Source of the DNA: Nannobrachium achirus
Lineage: Eukaryota; Chordata; Actinopteri; Myctophiformes; Myctophidae
Assembly (NCBI GenBank): GCA_963921795.1
Contig: OY997653.1
Location: forward strand, 27,938,494 to 28,002,493
Direction of reading: 5' to 3'
DNA length: 64,000 nucleotides
Part shown: positions 57,110-64,000 of the stretch, one piece after another
Layout of the letters: every line of letters begins with the position of its first letter
How positions within the stretch are numbered: position 1 is the first letter of the stretch
Program-made: the position numbers and the translations under genes
Notes under the pieces: model-generated
What the model was told of the DNA's origin: nothing
Database searches by the model: none
The model's input: the letters and a program-made list of their open reading frames with translations, nothing else

Positions 57110-57952
57110 GATCCTTTTTCATTTCAAGGACCCCCAGTTTGAGATATGCATTAGGCCACAGACCCCCATGTGATGCACTGGTTTCATTTATTTATTTTTT
57201 ATCCATGAGACCCCAATCTACTAGTGGTCAAAGGGGAGAACCTCCCATTTTCGCTATTGAACTATGTCATTAATATACCTTTGAGTTAACCTGACTCCGC
57301 CAGATGGTGGCAGCAGTGCGTACCGCCCTACTTTCACCATCTGGATTCGCTTGGGTAAAGCCGATGTAAGGGGCGGGCCATTTTTTCCAAGTTCTTTTGC
57401 AGTTGATTGGATGGGGCCGTCTGTCTATCATAGTCTGGGAGTGCCAACTCCAACCACTCATATTGGCCTGTCTGCATGACGTTACACCCAGAATCCACCT
57501 CCTGGGTTTCTGTTGGCTCAGAGCCGCTCAGAGCCCACCCGTAGCTGCCGCTGATTGGTCCGGACTGGGACTTTACGGCATTATTCACTCTCTTCACTCT
57601 CCAGATGTTTGCACAGGGCGGTACGCACTGCTGCCATCATCTGGCGGAGTCAGGTTACCTTTGAGTTGTTATGTGGAAATAAGAAAAAAGTCCCCCCCTC
57701 CCATTCTGTGTTGCCTAGAACTGGAAGATTGATTTTGGGGTTTGTATTGCGTAGTACTTTGCAAAACAAACCCTAAAATCAGGGATCCTAATGCATGTCG
57801 AACTTGGGGTCCTTGAAATCAAAATGGTTCTAAACACTGCTAGATATGTAAAAATAATTCTCTAATTATCTCTGGCATATCTTTTCAGCCCGCGGGCTAT
57901 AGTAAGTGTAAATTTGGGGGTCCTTGACATGAAAAACTTTCAGAAGCAGTGC
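57110..57952. mobile_element. hAT-like relic (CAGTGATCCTTTTTCAT end) with nested MITE
   Basis: CAGTGATCCTTTTTCATTTC and complement-like TGACATGAAAAACTTTCAG...CAGTG bound it; GGACCCCCAG / GGGGTCC strings resemble other 'caggaccccc' hAT relics here. No TSD found. It contains the 11-bp-TSD element at 57288-57656. Confidence 0.55.
57288..57656. mobile_element. 369-bp MITE with 11-bp TSD
   Basis: Terminal inverted repeats of about 45 bp (AACCTGACTCCGCCAGATG and complement, then GCAGTGCGTACCGCC) are flanked by a perfect 11-bp duplication ACCTTTGAGTT (57277-57287, 57657-57667). The TSD length points to a Mutator-like class. Frames of 60-110 codons across it are chance. Confidence 0.85.
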
Positions 57953-58085
57953 TATTGGGAAATAGCTATCATTCGCACACAAACAGTTGCACACACTTGA
58001 CTTACTGTACACATATTCGCAAATGCATCAAGGAGGTGCGTGGATATTCATGAAAAGGCATTCACTCAGGCAGCAGGCATTTGCA

Positions 58086-58575
58086 CACATTTGAAATGTT
58101 TATTTATGACCACATAAACAGAAGTACAAGGAAGCCTCATACAAAGGTCATAAACAATGACAGTGCAGTCAGATAATATGAAAGAACAGCCTGTTACAAA
58201 GAGCCTAAATGGCTAATCATTGTTACATACAATACTTGTCAGACAGCGGACATAAGTCATGGGTAAAGGAAGCAACGCCTCCTCCAAATTGAGCGGCTTC
58301 CTATAATGGCCGACACTGAGCAATACCTTGCTAACTGTTTGGCCCTCCTTTTGGAGAGGCCTGCCATTTGTAAGCCCCTCACAACCAACTTGTGCACATG
58401 CCCTAGGCTGCCAAAGATAAAAACTAACAGTTTACATCTGTAGCCTAGCTGTGAGATGGTCTGCGCTAGCTGTTGATATTTCAGCACTTTGGTTAGAAAG
58501 GCTTCTTCCAAGCTGTAGTCAAAAGTGCAGCCGACCTCGAGAATAAACACCTCCCTAAGGGTTTCATTTACAACT
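58086..58575 (-). pseudogene. LINE 3' end with R2-type endonuclease domain
   Basis: The minus-strand frame (to 58257) reads LVVNETLREVFILEVGCTFD, then a KxxKYQQL segment, GSLGHVHKL and a WRRRC end. The conserved acidic residues (E in ILEVG, D in CTFD) and the downstream Lys/Tyr match the restriction-like endonuclease of R2/NeSL-type non-LTR elements. The 3' UTR runs to about 58086. It is collinear with the RT fragment at 60482-61921 on the same strand, 1.9 kb away. Confidence 0.75.
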
Positions 58576-58629
58576 AGAAATACTGTTCCTTCGAAACAGT
58601 GTGGGCTCGATTCCAACCCAACAAATAGG

Positions 58630-59660
58630 ATACTTTAAGGTACTGTAAGGTACAGTACCCTACAGTATTGTACTGTACCTTACTATACTGTACTGCACCT
58701 TACTGTACTGTACTGTACTGTACTGTACTGTACTGTAACTTACTGTACTTTACTGTACTCTACTGTACTTTACCTTACTGTACTTTACTGTACTCTACTG
58801 TAACTTACTGTACTTTACTGTACTCTACTGTACCTTACTGTACTGTACTTTACTGTACTCTACTGTACCTTACTGTACTGTACTGTACCTTACTGTACTG
58901 TACCTTACTGTACTGTACTTAACTGTACTCTACTGTACCTTACTGTACTATACTGTACTGTACTCTACTATGCCGTACTGTAACTTACTGTACTGTACTC
59001 TACTCTACCTTACTATACTGTACTTTACTGTACTCTACTGTACCTTACTGTACTCTACTGTACTTTACTGTACTCTACTGTACCTTACTGTACTGTATTG
59101 TACTTTACTGTACTTTACTGTACACTACTGTATCTTGCTGTACCTTACTGTGCTGTACGTTACTGTACTTTACTGTACTTTACTGTACACTACTGTACTG
59201 TACTGTACCTTACAGTACTGTACTTTACTGTACTCTGCTGTACCTTACTGTACTTTACTGTACTCTACTGTAACTTACTGTACCTTACTGTACTGTACTT
59301 TACTCTACTCTACTGTACTGTACCTTACTGTACTTTACTGTACTCTACTGTACCTTACTGTACTGTACCTTACTGTACTGTACTTTACTGTACTCTACTG
59401 TACCTTACTGTACTATACTGTACTGTACTCTACTGTGCCGTACTGTACCTTACTGTACTGTACTCTACTGTACCTTACTATACTGTACTTTACTGTACTC
59501 TACTGTACCTTACTGTACTGTATTGTACTTTACTGTACCTTACTGTACTGTACTCTACTGTACCTTTCTGTACTGTACCTTTCTGTACCTTACTGTACTT
59601 TACTGTACTCTACTGAACCTTACTGTACTTTTACTGTACTCTACTGAACCTTACTGTACT
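58630..59660. repeat. ~1-kb (TACTG)-based satellite
   Basis: The array is made of TACTG units with frequent TACTT / TACCT / TACTC variants, giving higher-order blocks such as TACTTTACTGTACTCTACTG. Long Tyr/Cys/Thr/Leu frames (84, 172, 225 codons) are translations of this array. Confidence 0.98.
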
Positions 59661-60481
59661 GTACATATTCTATGTGTTCTAGATCTACATTTTTGATTCT
59701 GTGTTTGGGAACCAGCAACTGTCAAATGGACTCCAACTGTAGTGGAGTATATTGAGTGCATATACTGTAGGCTAACAATCCCAGATCACATCTGTCCTCC
59801 ACTATGTCTATAACCAAGGCGTTCTTCTATGTGGCCACTCCAGACTGAGGAGTGGAGCATGGCTTTTATTGTGTTTGTGGATCTGACTTGGAAATGCATT
59901 GGTTTTGATATCTCCCTGACAACCAACAACAACCACTAATATGGCTGACTGTCCCTGCGGGCTCTAGGATATATGGCTATGGGATTTACATCCCATCGCC
60001 CGGACTTGATTCTTGATCACAGCTGTGTAATCAGTAGAGTGGAGAGGGACATTTATTTATAGTTTTAACTATAACTATAGTTTTATACATCACACAGCTT
60101 AGACATTTGGATCAAATCAGAGAGCAGACCTGTGTGAACGCAATGATATAGATAGCATATCTGAAGTGTGAACACTGCAGCCACAGCGCCTTAACATAAA
60201 CATGGGTCTATTATCCTTCTCTCCACTCACTAAACCCATTGGAAATGCATTGGGTGCTTAAAGTTAAACATTTTTATTTTTTTATATTTATACTACAAAA
60301 CATTTCAAAACCAAAAGTACAAGCACACGTGTCCTCAGTAAGCTGAACACATAAAAATTTGAATGGTGTTGAAAGGTGTAAGCGTTTAAGAGATGAAGCG
60401 CGCCAAAGTTTTGAGGAGATACTGACTGACTGACTATAAATAATGAAGATAACATACGTGTGCTCGCCTTCCAGGCGAGCC
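59661..60481. other. No recognisable gene
   Basis: AT-rich sequence between the satellite and the LINE fragment, with a CGCCTTCCAGGCG inverted repeat at 60468-60480 next to the LINE break. An 87-codon minus frame at 60274-60537 crosses the junction and has no known domain. Confidence 0.4.
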
Positions 60482-61920
60482 CACAACAAAGACATCAGGA
60501 GTGTTAGCTGTAATATTTGAGAACACAGAATCATCATTACACAGGTTAAACATGCTCGGCTTCACAGCAGTGTGCTTATACAGCATGATGGAGGACCTAA
60601 AAATAGAAGAGATATCTTTTGATATCAAATCTACAATTCTGTCGTGCCTACATATGTAGAGGCCCCTGTATACATGGCAACCATTTAAGATGTGGGACAT
60701 GGTTTCGGCTATTTGCTCATTGCCATGATGAATACAGTGAGGAGCATGGTTGCCTGGAAACCAGATGGAGAGATTAAGTTTAGTTGGTAAAACCTGTAAT
60801 CTTGCTTTCACAGTAAAGACAACGATGCACTCATCTATGGCAACATTTTTGAACACAGAATGAGAGACAGAATGGTCTGCATCAGGGAGACATGCAGTCT
60901 TCCCTTGCAATCTCAACTGAGTCCAGTGCTGCCTCTGCCTTTGCTGTTGTGCCCACAGGAGGTGACCTCGGGCATTAATCAGTGGAAGATGGTGTTCTGT
61001 TCCACACACAGTCATAGTTGCTCTCACAGAGATACTGGGGTCAGATATAACATTCTCTGAGACAGCCACCACCTCAGAGTTAGACCCTACCCACTCCAAG
61101 GTAACATCAGCCCAGCAACACAAGTCATTTAGGTCCGGCCAGTCTGACCACACACCAAAGCCAGGGGAGCGACTGTCCAGTTTTCCATTCGGTTTTCTCT
61201 TAAAACCAAGGAAGTTAGAGTCCGAGCCACGAGCCAGAGGGACCTTGCGTCTTTTTAGGTCCAAGAATAGAGAAGAACGAGCAAGCATTCTCACATACTG
61301 GTCATCACTGTTCAGCATAGTCAACAGATGGGAGAGCCGTGTAGCAATATAAACCCATTCGAAATTGGGAACACCCAGACCACCCTCGCCTTTACTGTGA
61401 AATATAATGTCACGTGTTGTGTGTGTGTTTAGGCCAGTCCACTGCCTCACTAGATGTACAGTTTTATCATTCAAATCACATAGTGATTTTCGTGGGATAT
61501 GTACATTGGAGAATAGGTGTTGTACTTTGGCCAATGCCAATACACGGACAGCCTCCAGCTTCATGATAAGAGGCAGGGGCGATGCATGAATTAAATCAAG
61601 TCTGCTGGTGTATTCAGAGGTGATTTCATCGACCTGGTCTTTCCATTCACCTGCCACATTAAACTTGTGACCCAGGTATGTGTATGTTTCATGGCGTGAG
61701 TAGACTGTTATAGGTTTATTGTTAATTGTGAATGCAGGTACTGTATCTGTGTTTGAATGGTACCAGCGGTTTCCCCCACTCCGCCTCTCATAAAAAACTG
61801 CACACTTAGTATCTTTTGCCTCCAAACCTGACCACTCCAGGAAGGAATCAGTTTTGGAGAGCATGTCACCAATTACAGCCCCATGATAGGAGGCGACCTG
61901 CACGTCATCTGCATACCCCT

Positions 61921-61921
<1 letters not shown>
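60482..61921 (-). pseudogene. Non-LTR retrotransposon: RT C-terminus to zinc knuckle
   Basis: On the minus strand the open frame starts with QGYADDV (RT catalytic box, 61902-61913). It runs through the thumb region (KLEAVRVLALAKVQHLF, HSKGEGGLGVPNF) to a CxxH...HxxxxC-type knuckle near C-I-H-H...H-I-L-N-G-C. It then has RHDRIVDLI and NTPDVFVV, the start of the restriction-like endonuclease. It lacks the N-terminal RT and ends at an unrelated sequence after VV. The R2/NeSL-type clade is inferred from motif order. It is uninterrupted for about 480 codons, suggesting a fairly recent insertion, and is 5'-truncated at a (CA)n. Confidence 0.85.

Positions 61922-61990
<69 letters not shown>
61921..61990. 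repeat. (CA)n abutting the LINE RT box
   Basis: About 70 bp of CA directly upstream (minus-strand sense) of the YADD codons. A frame continues through it as Cys-Val and gives a false start. Confidence 0.99.
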
Positions 61991-61991
<1 letters not shown>

Positions 61992-62179
61992 AGATGGGCT
62001 GATGATATGATCACCCTTCCAATGTCCTTGGCTCATAAGCCCCCCCCCCCCCACACACACACTCCCCTGAGCTGCAACTCTTCCCTCTTGATTCAATTCA
62101 ATTTCAAGGTGCTTCATTGGCATGACATGAAACAAGCGTCACCATGCAGAAGCAAGTGGAAGTTCTCTTGCACGCACGC

Positions 62180-62316
<137 letters not shown>

Positions 62317-62319
62317 CCT

Positions 62320-62640
62320 CTTTCTCTCGCTCCGTTCCGCTCTCCCCTTAAATGAGGCCTGAGCAATCGACCCTGGTCATAATCCAGCCTTTCATATTGG
62401 CAGATTAATATTGACTTAGAGCCCTTCAGTTGATTGTCTGCCCTCCTCTCCTGCAGGTGCCGGAGCAGAGCATGCAGCAAATGAGCGATGGAGCTTCATA
62501 TGCATTCTGCCGGTGGCCTCACAAACGCCACGGAGACAGAAGGGGAAGGGACTGCACTCTCATAAAACAGCCTATATGCAGCCACGTCATATTGCATTTG
62601 TAGGAAACCACATTCACGGTTATGCACTCCAACATATAGG
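62320..62640. other. Single-copy sequence, possible conserved non-coding DNA
   Basis: Non-repetitive DNA with strings such as TTTCATATTGGCAGATTAAT and CAGTTGATTG that have the look of teleost conserved non-coding elements. There is no exon signal. Confidence 0.3.
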
Positions 62641-62651
62641 CCTGTATTGCC

Positions 62652-62812
62652 ATTCCGACCACCTAACCTAACCTTAACCCTAACCTCAGTAAAACTAACG
62701 CTAGTTAATGCTAACCCGGTGAAATGCTAATCTACCGACGCTGGTGAATGCTAGCCTGGTGAAATGCTAACCTACCGACGCTGGTGAATGCTAACCTGGT
62801 GTGTCGGAATGG
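62652..62812. mobile_element. Small MITE (CATTCCGAC ends) with telomere-like core
   Basis: CATTCCGACCACC and GGTGTGTCGGAATG are inverted ends. The interior holds CCTAACCTTAACCCTAACCT and CTACCGACGCTGGTGAATGC repeated twice at about 46-bp spacing. Confidence 0.6.
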
Positions 62813-62874
62813 GGATATGTTGGAATGGAAAACCGTTACCCACATTCACATGTGCGGTGACACACAGAAGAGTG

Positions 62875-62998
<124 letters not shown>

Positions 62999-62999
62999 G

Positions 63000-63675
63000 A
63001 ACATACGGTACTTTCCATTTTACACCTCCAGCTGTTGTCATCCACAAAAACAACTGCAACTAATAGAGGGATCCAGCCACTGTTTATTTTCTATAACGGT
63101 TATTGCGACAAACCGAAAATACAACATGTTCCGGCCACTTATCCCATCCTGCGGAGCAGCATCTCCTGTTTGACTTCTACCCGGGCCGGTGGACAGCTCT
63201 GTTTCATGGTGATTAATTAAGATTTTGACGATCAATCAAACGATGTTCATTATACTAATCGGCAGGAGGCATTCATCGAACGGTGCCCGTGAAAGATAAC
63301 AATAACAGCCCGACATGAAATAGACGGAGATGAAAGGGATTGCATCGCAGGGTGATGGTCGGATCCATATTCATAGATTTATCGGAGCAGTCCGCAAATG
63401 AGAATGCTGTGCTTTACAACTAAAGCGATGACTGTTTAAGATGGACCGTTGTTGAAAGGGACTCTGTCATTTGAAAGGGTAAGCCAATAACAGGGGCATT
63501 TCTGCCCTCCAGAATGACCTACCGAAGAGAATATTGGAAGACTGGAAATAAGAGAAGCAGGCATTTATTCCCTCACTGTAAGGATTTCTGACACCTCAAG
63601 ATTAATACGACTATGGCTGCAACTAATGATCGTTGTCATCAATTTGTCGATTACTTCTTCGATCATTCAATTAAC
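63000..63675. other. Single-copy sequence, possible conserved non-coding DNA
   Basis: Contains AT-core strings (GTGATTAATTAAGATTTTGA, TTCATTATACTAATCGGC) with balanced surroundings and no repeat homology in the window. No ORF of note. Confidence 0.3.
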
Positions 63676-63989
63676 AAACGTATAGGTTCCGAACGGAACC
63701 ATGTTTATTTAATACCGGAGGACAAGGTCCCCCTATGGGATATCAGCGCCATCTGGCGGTGCAACAGAGTAAAACTCATATCCTCCCGTACGAGAAATGT
63801 CATTTGTCGGAAGGGCTGTCAATCACAAAACGAGGGCACCGCCCCCGAGTGTATATAAGCCCTGTGGGCTATCATGACTTCCTCTAAAGCCGCACCTCTG
63901 CCCGCAACTAGCGAACCGAGGGGCTTAATTCGGGGGACCTTGTCCTCCGGTATTAAATAAACTTGGTTCCGTTCGGAACCTATACGTTT
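63676..63989. mobile_element. Inverted-repeat-bounded segment with TATA box
   Basis: The ends are ~57-bp near-perfect inverted repeats (AAACGTATAGGTTCCGAACG, AATACCGGAGGACAAGGTCC and complements). The 190-bp interior has GTGTATATAAGCC at about 63850, a clear TATA-type promoter, and a GC-rich leader. It could be a terminal repeat region of a DIRS-like or LTR element, or a stand-alone MITE. The window ends 11 bp further on. Confidence 0.6.
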
Positions 63990-64000
63990 ATTATCATACC

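Noticed and set aside
58668-59647. Tyr/Cys/Leu/Thr-rich frames of 84, 225 and 172 codons
   Set aside because: They exist only because the TACTG satellite happens to lack stops in those frames.

Overview
The window looks like teleost fish nuclear DNA from a gene-poor region made almost entirely of transposons. The signs are very long (CA)n/(GT)n and (GA)n microsatellites every few kilobases, a tRNA-derived SINE, pieces of an R2-type non-LTR retrotransposon, and dozens of short non-autonomous DNA transposons of fish hAT, TA-target and TTAA-target types, many nested in one another. I found no intact host gene, tRNA, rRNA or CRISPR array. Almost every open reading frame is a translated microsatellite or a chance frame inside a transposon. 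The only coding remnants are two or three pieces of one LINE family (minus strand, near 21.3, 58.4 and 60.5-61.9 kb) and a small exon-like ORF at 9.99 kb inside a 2.4-kb DNA transposon.

Layout. 0-8 kb: TA-target MITE (A1), hAT-like E1/E2, the composite B1 element holding C1, and microsatellites. 8-13.5 kb: a 0.4-kb GC-cored palindrome, a 2.4-kb element with about ten copies of a CATATGGTGTGACA motif, then the hAT-like F1 with C2 inside it. 13.8-16.7 kb: two copies of a 0.3-kb segment, each ending in a long (CA)n. 17.0-19.1 kb: a fold-back element with arms of tandem ~160-bp units. 19-30 kb: hAT relics (B2, H1, B3, D1), a LINE 3' end, a SINE and a GC palindrome. 30-36 kb: four A/R/G-type elements and a tandem repeat of an ATGGTAACAGCC unit. 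36-46 kb: H2, D2 with a 640-bp palindrome inside, a TTAA element, two more large palindromes, B4, R2 and D3. 46-57 kb: A7-A10, F2, G3, a split SINE, E3, B5, D4, E4 and B6. 57-64 kb: an 11-bp-TSD element, a LINE endonuclease end, a 1-kb TACTG satellite, the LINE RT/zinc-knuckle fragment, three (CA)n arrays and a pair of inverted repeats around a TATA box.

Main observation. A short hairpin module recurs about 45 times, roughly once per 1.4 kb. One arm reads close to AGCAGATCTACAAGCTCACA, the loop is GC-rich, and the second arm is its reverse complement. It lies inside at least nine transposon families that differ in terminal repeats and target-site duplication class (TA, TTAA, 8 bp). The stem usually continues past the shared core into sequence specific to each family. 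The same behaviour, a shared core with host-specific inverted arms, recurs at larger scale in three palindromes of 0.38-0.66 kb. This suggests a palindrome-based mobile module or a template-switching process acting on many transposon families. It is an inference from sequence alone.
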